A DNA stretch of 11,146 nucleotides from Myxococcales bacterium (GCA_021784995.1 JAJYHA010000372.1:1-11146), one strand, 5' to 3'; positions 1 through 6,010 are shown, counted from the first letter of the stretch. Notes: generated by a model from the sequence alone, not told the origin. Program-made: numbers and translations.

Positions 1-1
1 C

Positions 2-172
2 CGATCTGGGCGCGGCGGCATGACCGTGCTCCTGGTCACGCACGAGCCGGACGTGGCCGAGTACACGTCCCGGGTGATCGTCCTCCGCGACGGCCGCGTG
101 CTCTCCGACCGGCCGCGCGTCCAGCGCGCCGCCGAGCCGCCGGCGGCCGCCGCCGGGGAGGCCGGACCGTGA
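2..172 (+). CDS. ABC transporter ATP-binding protein, C-terminal fragment (MacB/LolD-like)
   Basis: Only the last 56 residues are inside the window; the gene starts upstream. The segment MTVLLVTHEPDVAEY followed by VIVLRDGRV is the typical end of an ABC ATPase. It contains the H-loop histidine (in THE) and the last beta strands of the nucleotide-binding domain, as in MacB, LolD and related exporters. Walker A, the signature motif and Walker B lie outside the window. An Ala/Pro/Glu-rich tail of about 20 residues ends the protein. Its stop overlaps the GTG start of the following permease in a GTGA arrangement, so the two are probably translationally coupled and form one transporter: this protein powers it from the cytoplasmic side and the permease provides the membrane part. 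The substrate cannot be read from the sequence. Confidence 0.9.
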   Translation, partial: RSGRGGMTVLLVTHEPDVAEYTSRVIVLRDGRVLSDRPRVQRAAEPPAAAAGEAGP

Positions 173-1398
173 GCTGGCTCCAGACCTTCCGGGTGGCCCT
201 GCGCGCGCTGCAGCGCAACAAGCTCCGCGCCTTCCTGACGACCCTGGGGGTGGTGATCGGCGTGGCGGCGGTGATCGCCATGGTCGCCATCGGCGACGGC
301 GCGAGGGCGCGCGTCGAGGAGGCCTTCGCCTCGATGGGCTCCAACATGCTCGTCGTCCTCCCCGGGACGACGACGGCGGGCGGCGCGATGGGCGGGTTCG
401 GGTCGATGCCCACCGTGACCTGGGACGACCTGAGGGCGATCCAGGCCGAGGTCCCGGCGGTGCGCTGGGCGGCGCCGGTCCTGCGGGCGACCGCGCAGGT
501 GCTCTCGGAGGATCAGAACTGGACCACCTCGGTGCAGGGCACCACGCCCGACTACTTCGCGATCCGGACCTGGGCGGCGGCGCGCGGCGAGCTTTTCGGC
601 GCGTCGGACGTCGACTCCGGGACCAAGTCGGCGGTGCTGGGCCAGACCGTCAGCGACAAGCTCTTCGGCCCGCACGCCGACCCGGTGGGGCAGGTGGTCC
701 GCATCAAGAACGTGCCCTTCACGGTGACGGGCGTGCTGGCGCGCAAGGGCCAGTCGCCGATCGGGCAGGACTACGACGACGTGGTGATCGTGCCGGTCAC
801 CACCTTCCAGCAGAAGGTCCAGGGCGGCCTCAAGAACTACGTCCAGGGCGTGGTCATGCTGAGCGCCGCCAGCGCGACCGCCGCCGAGCGGGCGGAGCGA
901 GACGTGCAGGCGCTCCTGCGCGACCGTCACCGCCTGGCGCCGGGGGCCGACGACGACTTCTCCATCCGCAACCTGAGCGAGCTCGCCAGCGCGCAGCAGG
1001 AGGGGACGCGCACCCTCACCACGCTCCTGGCCGCCATCGCGGCCGTCTCGCTGCTGGTGGGGGGCATCGGGATCATGAACATCATGCTGGTCTCGGTGAC
1101 CGAGCGGACGCGGGAGATCGGGGTCCGCATGGCGGTGGGGGCCCGGGCCCGGGACATCCGGCTGCAGTTCCTGGTGGAGGCGCTGACCCTCTCCGTCGCG
1201 GGCGGCGTGGTGGGCGTGGCGCTGGGGGCGGGCATCGCCTGGCGGCTCGCCGCCACCTTCGGCTGGCCGGTCCTGTTGCGCGCCGACGTGATCCTGGTGG
1301 CGGTCGGCTTCAGCGGCGCGATCGGGGTGGGGTTCGGGATCTACCCGGCGCACAAGGCCTCCCGCCTCGATCCCATCCAGGCCCTCCGGTTCGAGTGA
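169..1398 (+). CDS. ABC transporter permease, MacB/FtsX family
   Basis: A 409-residue stand-alone permease with the MacB layout. A first membrane helix lies near residues 20-40 (FLTTLGVVIGVAAVIAMVAI). A large extracytoplasmic MacB_PCD-type domain spans about 45-280. Three more helices follow near 284-310, 335-358 and 374-393, forming the FtsX domain. The cytoplasmic loop ERTREIGVRMAVGA (312-326) and the ending SRLDPIQALRFE are family hallmarks. MacB-type permeases are mechanotransmitters that couple cytoplasmic ATP hydrolysis to periplasmic movement, exporting lipoproteins, peptides or drugs through the envelope. In E. coli MacB the ATPase is fused; here it is a separate upstream gene, as in many myxobacterial and LolCDE-like systems. 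The GTG start overlaps the stop of the ATPase. A membrane-fusion partner would be expected upstream, outside the window. The substrate is unknown. Confidence 0.93.
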   Translation: MSWLQTFRVALRALQRNKLRAFLTTLGVVIGVAAVIAMVAIGDGARARVEEAFASMGSNMLVVLPGTTTAGGAMGGFGSMPTVTWDDLRAIQAEVPAVRWAAPVLRATAQVLSEDQNWTTSVQGTTPDYFAIRTWAAARGELFGASDVDSGTKSAVLGQTVSDKLFGPHADPVGQVVRIKNVPFTVTGVLARKGQSPIGQDYDDVVIVPVTTFQQKVQGGLKNYVQGVVMLSAASATAAERAERDVQALLRDRHRLAPGADDDFSIRNLSELASAQQEGTRTLTTLLAAIAAVSLLVGGIGIMNIMLVSVTERTREIGVRMAVGARARDIRLQFLVEALTLSVAGGVVGVALGAGIAWRLAATFGWPVLLRADVILVAVGFSGAIGVGFGIYPAHKASRLDPIQALRFE

Positions 1399-1439
1399 CG
1401 GGCGGCGGGCCCGGGCGGGCGAATCCTCCCCGGCGCCGC

Positions 1440-1445
1440 TATACT
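1440..1445 (+). promoter_or_regulatory. Possible -10 element (TATACT) just upstream of the thioredoxin-like gene
   Basis: TATACT stands out in a GC-rich stretch and matches five of six bases of the sigma-70 -10 consensus. The ATG at 1455 follows after only nine bases, so a start point about seven bases downstream would leave a leader of only a few bases. I see no convincing -35 hexamer 16-18 bp upstream and no TG extension, so this is tentative. Confidence 0.3.
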
Positions 1446-1454
1446 CCAAGACGC

Positions 1455-1991
1455 ATGAGAAGCTGGCTCAAGCTCGCCGTGCTCGCGCTGGTGGCCATCG
1501 CCGTCTCGCAGCTCCTCCTCTACCGCAGCCGGGCCGCCCGTGCGCCGGCCGGGGTGGCGGCGCCCACCTTCAGCCTCCCGGACCTCGACGGGCGGCGCGT
1601 CTCGCTCGCGTCGCTGAAGGGCAGGGTGGTGGCCGTGAACTTCTGGGCCACCTGGTGCGGCCCCTGCCAGCAGGAGATGCCGGAGCTGAGCCGGATCTAC
1701 GCGGAGAACCGCGGGAAGTGCTTCGAGCTGCTCGGCGTCGCCGAGGAGTCGGGACCGCGCGACGTGGTCCTCGAGGCCGCGCAGCGGTTCGGCGCGACGT
1801 ATCCGATCCTGCTCGACGACCAGGGCAAGGTGGCCGACGCCTACCGGATCGGCGGCTACCCCAACACCTTCCTCATCGACGCCGCCGGGCGGGTGCGGAA
1901 GGTCTTCACGGGCGGGATCGACGGCGCGGAGGTGCGCGCGGCGCTGGCCCCGCTCCTCCACGAGGCCCCCACCTCGTGCCCGCGCGCGTGA
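1455..1991 (+). CDS. TlpA/ResA-like membrane-anchored thiol-disulfide oxidoreductase
   Basis: 178 residues from the ATG at 1455. An in-frame GTG at 1395 would add 20 residues without recognisable structure in front of the membrane anchor, so I prefer the ATG. Residues about 5-23 form a hydrophobic signal anchor with no obvious lipobox, placing the thioredoxin domain (about 34-172) outside the cytoplasmic membrane. The active site WCGPC (Cys68 and Cys71) lies in the context NFWATWCGPC. The conserved cis-proline is Pro136 in GGYPNTFLID. Both redox cysteines are present. Relatives (TlpA, ResA, CcmG) keep cysteines reduced for cytochrome c or copper-centre assembly, or reduce periplasmic disulfides. 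No cytochrome maturation genes are visible here, so the client is unknown. There is no Shine-Dalgarno sequence before the ATG. A further cysteine, Cys175, sits near the C-terminus. Confidence 0.92.
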   Translation: MRSWLKLAVLALVAIAVSQLLLYRSRAARAPAGVAAPTFSLPDLDGRRVSLASLKGRVVAVNFWATWCGPCQQEMPELSRIYAENRGKCFELLGVAEESGPRDVVLEAAQRFGATYPILLDDQGKVADAYRIGGYPNTFLIDAAGRVRKVFTGGIDGAEVRAALAPLLHEAPTSCPRA

Positions 1992-2040
1992 GCGCGGGCC
2001 GGCGCCACCGCGCGTCCTCCGTCCGGTGCCGGGCCGGACG

Positions 2041-2238
2041 GTGAGCGCGCGCTGCGCGATCTGCGGCAAGCCGGCGGCGCCGCGTCCGGGGAACCGGTCG
2101 TTCCCCTTCTGCTCCGATCGGTGCAGGCTGATCGACCTCGGCAAGTGGCTCGGGGAGGAGTACCGCATCCCCGGCGCCCGGGCCGGCGACGGCGCGGCGG
2201 ACGGTCCGCCGCCCGGGCGCGACGGGGAGGACTCGTGA
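2041..2238 (+). CDS. yacG: YacG-type zinc-binding protein (DNA gyrase inhibitor family)
   Basis: A 65-residue protein with a treble-clef zinc site: Cys5-x2-Cys8 and Cys24-x3-Cys28 in CAIC and PFCSDRC. These are followed by the family signature LIDLGKWLGEEYRIP (30-44) and a Pro/Gly-rich acidic tail. E. coli YacG, of similar length, binds GyrB and inhibits DNA gyrase; extending this to the present protein rests on family membership. The start is uncertain: GTG at 2041 gives the usual length, while GTG at 2026 would add five residues (MPGRT). Neither has a clear ribosome binding site. The gene begins about 50 bases after the thioredoxin-like gene, and its stop overlaps the GTG of the dehydrogenase as GTGA, so it is probably translated within a polycistronic message. 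Confidence 0.88.
   Translation: MSARCAICGKPAAPRPGNRSFPFCSDRCRLIDLGKWLGEEYRIPGARAGDGAADGPPPGRDGEDS
2225..2232 (+). promoter_or_regulatory. Shine-Dalgarno sequence fixing the dehydrogenase start
   Basis: GGGGAGGA lies just upstream of the GTG at 2235, inside the end of the yacG coding sequence. It supports GTG 2235 over the longer in-frame ATG at 2121, whose 38 extra residues are Arg-rich shadow sequence from the yacG frame. Confidence 0.6.
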
Positions 2239-3188
2239 CCGCTGCACGGCGCCCCATCCTCTACGTGACGCGCGCCCTGCCGGGCGGCCGGCTCGACGCG
2301 CTGGAGGCCCGCTTCGAGATCCGGGGCAACGCACACCGGCCACCCGCGCGCGCGGCGCTCCTCGCCGAGCTGCGCGACGTGGAGGTGCTCGTCGCCACCT
2401 ACCTGGATCCGATCGACCGGCCGCTCCTCGAGGCGGCGCCGCGGCTGCGGCACGTCGCCTCCTACGGCGTCGGGGTGAACCACGTCGACCTGGAGGCCTG
2501 CCGCGCGCGCGGCCTCCTGGTCACCAACACCCCGGGGGTGGTGACCGACGCCACGGCCGACATGGCCATGGCGCTGCTGCTGGCGGCGGCGCGCCGCGTC
2601 GCGGAGGGCGATCGCGTGGTGCGCGCCGGCGCCTGGACCGAGCTCGATCCGGGCTGGATGCTGGGGACCCAGGTGACGGGCAAGACGCTCGGCATCGTCG
2701 GGTTCGGGCAGATCGGGCAGGCGGTGGCGCGGCGCGCCGCCGGCTTCGAGCTGCGGATCCTCTACGCCAGCCCCCGGGCGGTGGACTTCCCGGGCGCGGA
2801 GCGAGTGACGCTCGACGAGCTCCTGGCGCGCAGCGACCTCGTCAGCGTGCACACCCCCCTCACGCCGGCCACGCGCAACCTGCTCTCCCGCGAGCGGTTG
2901 CGCTCCATGCGCCCGGGGGCGGTGCTCGTGAACACGGCCCGCGGAGGCGTGGTGGACGACGAGGCCCTCGCGGAGGCGCTCGCCGACGGCCGCCTGGCCG
3001 CGGCGGGGCTGGACGTCTTCCCCGACGAGCCGCGCGTGCCCGCGGCCTACCTGCGCCTGCCGAACGTGGTGCTGACGCCGCACCTCGGCTCGGGCTCGCG
3101 CGAGACGCGCGCCGCGATGGCGCGCAGGGTCCTCGAGGAGGTCGAGCGGGTCGCGCGCGGGGAGGCACCCAGATATCGCGTGGTGTGA
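2235..3188 (+). CDS. D-isomer-specific 2-hydroxyacid dehydrogenase (glyoxylate/hydroxypyruvate reductase type)
   Basis: 317 residues from GTG 2235. The order is typical: an N-terminal half of the substrate domain (about 1-100), a Rossmann domain (about 101-285) and a C-terminal return to the substrate domain. The nucleotide-binding motif GFGQIG is at 156-161. The catalytic triad is complete: Arg236 in NTARGG, Glu265 in FPDEP and His283 in TPHLGS. The family reversibly reduces 2-keto acids such as glyoxylate, hydroxypyruvate or pyruvate to D-2-hydroxy acids in the cytoplasm. After the second Rossmann strand the sequence is LYASPR (176-181), without the Asp that normally binds the NAD ribose, which suggests NADPH use. 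The general fold and PHLGS-type ending resemble GRHPR/GyaR more than SerA, and there is no ACT domain. The exact substrate is not decidable. It follows yacG with a 4-base overlap. Confidence 0.92.
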   Translation: MTAARRPILYVTRALPGGRLDALEARFEIRGNAHRPPARAALLAELRDVEVLVATYLDPIDRPLLEAAPRLRHVASYGVGVNHVDLEACRARGLLVTNTPGVVTDATADMAMALLLAAARRVAEGDRVVRAGAWTELDPGWMLGTQVTGKTLGIVGFGQIGQAVARRAAGFELRILYASPRAVDFPGAERVTLDELLARSDLVSVHTPLTPATRNLLSRERLRSMRPGAVLVNTARGGVVDDEALAEALADGRLAAAGLDVFPDEPRVPAAYLRLPNVVLTPHLGSGSRETRAAMARRVLEEVERVARGEAPRYRVV

Positions 3189-3193
3189 GGGCG

Positions 3194-3202
3194 TGGTATA
3201 CG
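3194..3202 (+). promoter_or_regulatory. Possible extended -10 promoter (TGG-TATACG) before the flippase-like gene
   Basis: TGGTATACG fits the extended -10 pattern TGnTATAAT in the TG and in four of six hexamer bases. It lies a few bases after the dehydrogenase stop and about 33 bases before the ATG at 3236. No -35 hexamer is evident. It could give the flippase-like gene its own transcript in addition to read-through. Confidence 0.35.
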
Positions 3203-3235
3203 TCCGCCGCCCGGCGCTCCCCGCGCCGGTTCCGC

Positions 3236-4321
3236 ATGAAGCGCCTGGTCCAGACACTGCTGGGGCTCGCGATCTCGGCCGGCGCGCTCGTCTTGACGCT
3301 CCGGGGGAAGCACCTCGATCGCATCTGGGCGGAGACCCTGCACGCCGACTACCGGTGGCTCTGGCCCTACGTCGCGATCCTGCTCGTCATCCACCTCATC
3401 CGCACGGTGCGCTGGGGCATCCTGCTGGAGCCGGTGGCCCGCGTCCCCTTCTCGCGGCTCAACGCGGCGGCCGCGGTGGGGTTCATGGCCCTCGTCCTCC
3501 TGCCCTTTCGCCTCGGCGAGTTCGCCAGGCCCTACCTGGTGGCGGAGCGGCCGCACCTGCGCGTGTCGGCGGCTCTCTCCTCGGTGGTGGTGGAGAGGGT
3601 GGCCGACGGCCTCTTCACGGCGGTGCTGCTCATCCTGACGCTGCTGGCGGTGCCCGAGGGGACGCGGGGCCTGCACGCCTTCCGCGTGGCCGGGGTGGTG
3701 GTCTTCCTGGCCTTCGCGACGCTGCTGGGCTTCCTCGTGCTCGCCCATCGCAACCGGCCCCGCGCGGTGCGCCTCACGCACGTCCTGCTGGACCGCCTCT
3801 CGCCCACCCTCGCCGCACGCGCGTCGAGCATGATGGACGCGTTCATCCACGGGCTGCGCCTCGTCCCCTCGCGCCGCAAGGTGGCGGCCTTCTTCGTGCT
3901 CACCGCCGTCTACTGGGCCCTGACCGGCTGGGGCATCCAGCTCTTCGCCCGCAGCTTCGGCTTCGACCTGCGGCTGCTCGACGCCTACACGGTGCTGGGG
4001 ATCCTGGTGGTCGGGGTGATGATCCCGGCCGGCCCGGGGATGGTCGGGACCTTCCAGGCGGCGGTCGTGGCCGGGCTCTCCCTCTTCGGTGCGGGCCCGG
4101 GTGAGCGCGCCCTCGCCTTCGCGAACGTGCTCTGGCTCGTTCAACTCGCCCAGCAGACGATCCTCGGGCTCTTCTTCCTCTTCTCGCGCCACATCCGGGT
4201 TGCCCGCATCCTCGAGGCTCCCGCGGAGGTGGAGGAGGAGCTCGAGCAGGAGGAGGAGCAGTACAGTCGCGAGGGGGCGGCCGGGACGGTGGAGGAGGCC
4301 GCCGGGGACCGCCGAGCCTAG
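3236..4321 (+). CDS. Lysylphosphatidylglycerol synthase TM region/flippase-like integral membrane protein (YbhN/AglD type)
   Basis: 361 residues from ATG 3236; an in-frame GTG at 3185 would add 17 basic residues. About seven or eight hydrophobic segments are visible, near 5-22, 44-62, 78-92, 112-139, 149-171, 217-238, 251-282 and 295-317. The two signatures of the UPF0104/LPG_synthase_TM family are present: LLPFRLGEFARPYLV (88-102) and PAGPGMVGTFQAA (264-276). This domain is the membrane half of MprF, which flips lysyl-phosphatidylglycerol. Stand-alone copies are thought to move lipid or lipid-linked substrates, usually with unknown cargo. There is no soluble aminoacyl-transferase domain, so it is not MprF itself. 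The C-terminus is odd: about 34 residues rich in Glu (EVEEELEQEEEQ, 331-342), probably cytoplasmic and disordered. It is the last gene of the left + strand run and is convergent with the next small gene. Confidence 0.88.
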   Translation: MKRLVQTLLGLAISAGALVLTLRGKHLDRIWAETLHADYRWLWPYVAILLVIHLIRTVRWGILLEPVARVPFSRLNAAAAVGFMALVLLPFRLGEFARPYLVAERPHLRVSAALSSVVVERVADGLFTAVLLILTLLAVPEGTRGLHAFRVAGVVVFLAFATLLGFLVLAHRNRPRAVRLTHVLLDRLSPTLAARASSMMDAFIHGLRLVPSRRKVAAFFVLTAVYWALTGWGIQLFARSFGFDLRLLDAYTVLGILVVGVMIPAGPGMVGTFQAAVVAGLSLFGAGPGERALAFANVLWLVQLAQQTILGLFFLFSRHIRVARILEAPAEVEEELEQEEEQYSREGAAGTVEEAAGDRRA

Positions 4322-4331
4322 GTGGCTCCCG

Positions 4332-4508
4332 TCACAGCTCCTGCTCGAACCAGCGCCGCAGCGCCTCGCGGATGCGCTGCGCTGCGCCGCTCCGCGGCGT
4401 GGGCGGCGGGTCGCGCGGCGGCTGCGACTCCGACAGCGGCAGCTCGCACGGACAGAAATCTGCCGTTCGCGTCGAGAGGGAAGGACGCACCTCGATCTTC
4501 TGCCGCAT
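4332..4508 (-). CDS. Small hypothetical protein, 58 residues
   Basis: I do not recognise this protein. It starts at ATG 4508 on the minus strand, preceded by a GGAGGT sequence three bases away. A longer reading to 4577 adds residues with no support. 51 of 58 codons end in G or C, matching the neighbouring real genes, and the stop lies 10 bp from the convergent stop of the flippase-like gene. Visible features are a polar N-terminus, a Cys-Pro-Cys motif at 19-21 (FCPCEL), a proline-rich linker (30-38) and a basic amphipathic helix at the end (QRIREALRRWFEQEL). There is no signal peptide or membrane segment. The CPC could bind a metal or be redox-active, but one motif is not enough to say. It is probably monocistronic. 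Confidence 0.6.
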   Translation of the reverse strand: MRQKIEVRPSLSTRTADFCPCELPLSESQPPRDPPPTPRSGAAQRIREALRRWFEQEL

Positions 4509-4680
4509 GCCACCTCCACTCCGGTACACCGATGGCGGGCCGTGGTGTAGCACATGTGTCCGACTGAGCGTTGGCACTTTTTCGGCCCGTGATTCCGAGT
4601 GGTTGTCGTGACGAGAGCGAGCGCCCGCCGGCTCCGGGCTGCAATCGAGGGTGGCCGGCGCCGCGCGGAGATGCGGAGCT
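4509..4680. other. Non-coding gap between two minus-strand genes
   Basis: This 172-bp stretch is the least GC-rich part of the window outside the tRNA region. It must hold the promoter of the 58-residue gene. A minus-strand GTGCTACACC near 4544-4553 is a possible -10 region but lacks a convincing -35. An 8-bp palindrome CACATGTG occupies 4551-4558. A plus-strand sigma-54-like sequence lies at 4571-4587. No hairpin with a T-run marks a terminator for the hydrolase gene ending at 4681. Confidence 0.4.
4571..4587 (+). promoter_or_regulatory. Sigma-54-like sequence (TTGGCAC ... GGCC)
   Basis: TTGGCAC is an exact match to the -24 element, and the invariant GG (4573-4574) and GC (4585-4586) are ten bases apart as required. 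The -12 half reads CGGC instead of TTGC. It points right, towards the 3' end of the oppositely oriented hydrolase, with no sense gene downstream. It may be chance or may drive an antisense RNA. Confidence 0.2.
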
Positions 4681-5634
4681 TCAGAGACGCGCCAGCGCGT
4701 CGGCCACGGCGGCGCGCAGGGCGCGCCGGTGCAGGAGCACCGCGGTCACGTGTCCCGCCGGCAGCCAGCGCAGCTCGCAGGCCCAGTGCGCGGCCAGACG
4801 CTCCATCTCGCGCGCCGGCACGAAGCCGTCGTCGCGCGTGCCCACCACCAGGCAGGCGCGGGGTGCCTTCGGGGGCGGCAGGTGGGTGGCGTCGAAGCGG
4901 GCCAGCCGCGCGCGCAGCGCGGTGCGCGCGCTCTCCTCGTCGGGCGCGAGCGCGCGGAGGTCGGGGTAGCGCCGGAGGAGGCCCTCCGTGAAGACCGCCG
5001 CCGGAGAGGCGGAGGGGGCCGCGGTCACGGCCGCCAGCTCGAAGCCGGCCGCGCCCGCCACGACGGCGGCCAGGTTGCCGCCCATCGAGTAGCCGGCGAT
5101 CCCCAGGCGACGCGCGCCACCTTCGCGCAGGAGCGCCAGCAGCGCGAGCGCCTCGCGGACCGTCGCCACCGCCATCAGCAGGAGGTCGGAGACGGTCCGG
5201 ACCGCCGCGCCGCGCTGACCGGGCGGGCGCCGCGAGCCGTAGTAGGGATTCTCGAGGATCCAGGAGGCGATCCCTTGCCGGACCAGCGGGCGGGCGAACG
5301 ACGCGCGCGCGCGCATCCCCTGGTCGCCCGAGGCCGCGAGGAGGACCACCTCCGCTGCGGCGGGACCGGGCGGACCGATGCGCCGCACGCGGGCGCAGCG
5401 CGCCGGCGCCGCGAGGCGCCGCTCGGGGCTCTCGAACGTCCCGTCGCGCGCCTCGACACCTCCGCGGGTGCGCGGCGCCGACCAGCGGATCCGTGCCGGT
5501 GACTGCGGGCGGAGCAGCTCGGCCGCGTCCCAGCGCTCGAGCAGCTCCTCGTCGCCGAAGCCGTCGCGGAAGAAGGAGGCCCGGGGCAACGCGAGCGCCA
5601 CCAGCCGGTCGACGAGGAGGGACACGCTCGCCAT
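4681..5634 (-). CDS. Alpha/beta hydrolase related to the ABHD18 (DUF2048) family
   Basis: 317 residues from ATG 5634. The core (about 94-317) is an alpha/beta-hydrolase fold with a complete triad: nucleophile Ser183 in the elbow GYSMGG (181-186), acid Asp269 (or Asp268) in GTRDDGFVP, and His295 in PAGHVTAV. The block ILENPYYGSRRP (126-137), followed by VSDLLLMAVATVREALALL, is what I recall as diagnostic of ABHD18/DUF2048. An oxyanion-type loop ASGDQG (101-106) precedes it. The N-terminal 90 residues resemble the family's leader region. There is no signal peptide, so it is probably cytoplasmic or loosely membrane-associated. An ester, thioester or lipid substrate is plausible; from memory, human ABHD18 has been linked to cardiolipin deacylation, but bacterial members are uncharacterised. 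No good ribosome binding site precedes the ATG. Upstream on the same strand lies the tRNA gene, so read-through from its promoter is possible. Confidence 0.85.
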   Translation of the reverse strand: MASVSLLVDRLVALALPRASFFRDGFGDEELLERWDAAELLRPQSPARIRWSAPRTRGGVEARDGTFESPERRLAAPARCARVRRIGPPGPAAAEVVLLAASGDQGMRARASFARPLVRQGIASWILENPYYGSRRPPGQRGAAVRTVSDLLLMAVATVREALALLALLREGGARRLGIAGYSMGGNLAAVVAGAAGFELAAVTAAPSASPAAVFTEGLLRRYPDLRALAPDEESARTALRARLARFDATHLPPPKAPRACLVVGTRDDGFVPAREMERLAAHWACELRWLPAGHVTAVLLHRRALRAAVADALARL

Positions 5635-5709
5635 CTAACCAGCTTCGCGCGCGGGGCGCCCGCGCCACGCACCGCGCCCGGTGAAGGCGCCGCCGTCCGT
5701 TCGCGTGGA

Positions 5710-5728
5710 CCGCCCGGGCGACGGGCGG
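5710..5728 (-). other. Perfect GC hairpin between tRNA and hydrolase gene
   Basis: CCGCCCG and CGGGCGG are complementary over 7 bp around a 5-base loop. On the minus strand it lies about 55 bases after the tRNA 3' end and 75 bases before the hydrolase start. No T-run follows, so it is not a classic intrinsic terminator. It may be an RNA-processing or partial attenuation element, or chance in GC-rich DNA. Confidence 0.2.
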
Positions 5729-5782
5729 AGCGCCGCGCCGGTGGTCCGGTGGGCCTCCGATGCGGCGACGTCGACGGCTGGT

Positions 5783-5859
5783 TGGTGGTGAGGGGGAGAA
5801 TCGAACTCCCGACCTAGGGATTATGAGACCCTCGCTCTAGCCGACTGAGCTACCTCACC
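5783..5859 (-). tRNA. tRNA with anticodon CAU: elongator tRNA-Met (tRNA-Ile2 not excluded)
   Basis: A complete 77-base cloverleaf with encoded CCA. The acceptor stem GGTGAGG/CCTCACC and T stem GGGAG/CTCCC are perfect, the D stem GCTC/GAGC is present, and the T loop is TTCGATT. The anticodon loop CTCATAA puts CAU at 5823-5825. G1-C72 pairing, and the lack of three G-C pairs next to the anticodon loop, rule out initiator tRNA. The anticodon stem AGGGT/TCCCT closes with a U31-U39 mismatch. CAU also occurs in tRNA-Ile2, where TilS converts C34 to lysidine; elongator Met is the more likely reading, but the sequence alone does not settle it. The discriminator base is A. Confidence 0.93.
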
Positions 5860-5898
5860 CGAGTCCCCGGCGCCTGCTAAGCTCCCCGAAGATCGGCG

Positions 5899-5927
5899 CT
5901 TATAGGACCGTGCGCACCGGCTGTCAA
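5899..5927 (-). promoter_or_regulatory. Strong sigma-70-type promoter of the tRNA gene
   Basis: Reading leftwards, TTGACA (5927-5922) is a perfect -35 and TATAAG (5904-5899) matches the -10 consensus in five of six bases, with the ideal 17-bp spacer. Transcription should start near 5892, giving a 5' leader of about 30 bases to be removed by RNase P. It is the only near-consensus housekeeping promoter I find in the window, as expected for a stable RNA. Confidence 0.85.
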
Positions 5928-5970
5928 CGAGCCAGCCGCGCGCCCGCGTGCGAGGCCGCCCGCGCCTCCC

Positions 5971-5976
5971 TACATT
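5971..5976 (+). promoter_or_regulatory. Possible -10 element (TACATT) of the acyl-CoA mutase operon
   Basis: TACATT is the only AT-rich hexamer in the approach to the operon. It lies about 35 bases before the GTG at 6011 and matches four of six -10 bases. No -35 match is seen. The divergent tRNA promoter is about 45 bp away, so the two would share one short regulatory region. No riboswitch-like B12 box was recognised. Confidence 0.25.
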
Positions 5977-6010
5977 ACGCGTCGGCGCAGGACGACGCCG
6001 GAGGTGGATC

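Noticed and set aside
1341..3257. Long open frame of 638 codons on the minus strand
   Set aside because: It lies antisense to four well-supported genes, is rich in Arg, His, Gly and Ala, and has no family motif. Such frames are expected where third codon positions are nearly all G/C.
3047..5668. Minus-strand open frame of 873 codons across the flippase-like gene and, in another frame, the hydrolase
   Set aside because: Its translation is low-complexity and Arg-rich, and it crosses an intergenic gap. The hydrolase frame on the same strand has a full catalytic triad, and the flippase motifs are on the plus strand.
5860..6010. Possible cobalamin riboswitch ahead of the B12-dependent mutase operon
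   Set aside because: The space is only about 150 bp, shared with the tRNA promoter, and I see no recognisable B12-box or matching stems. Enzymes that use B12 are also less often riboswitch-controlled than synthesis and transport genes.
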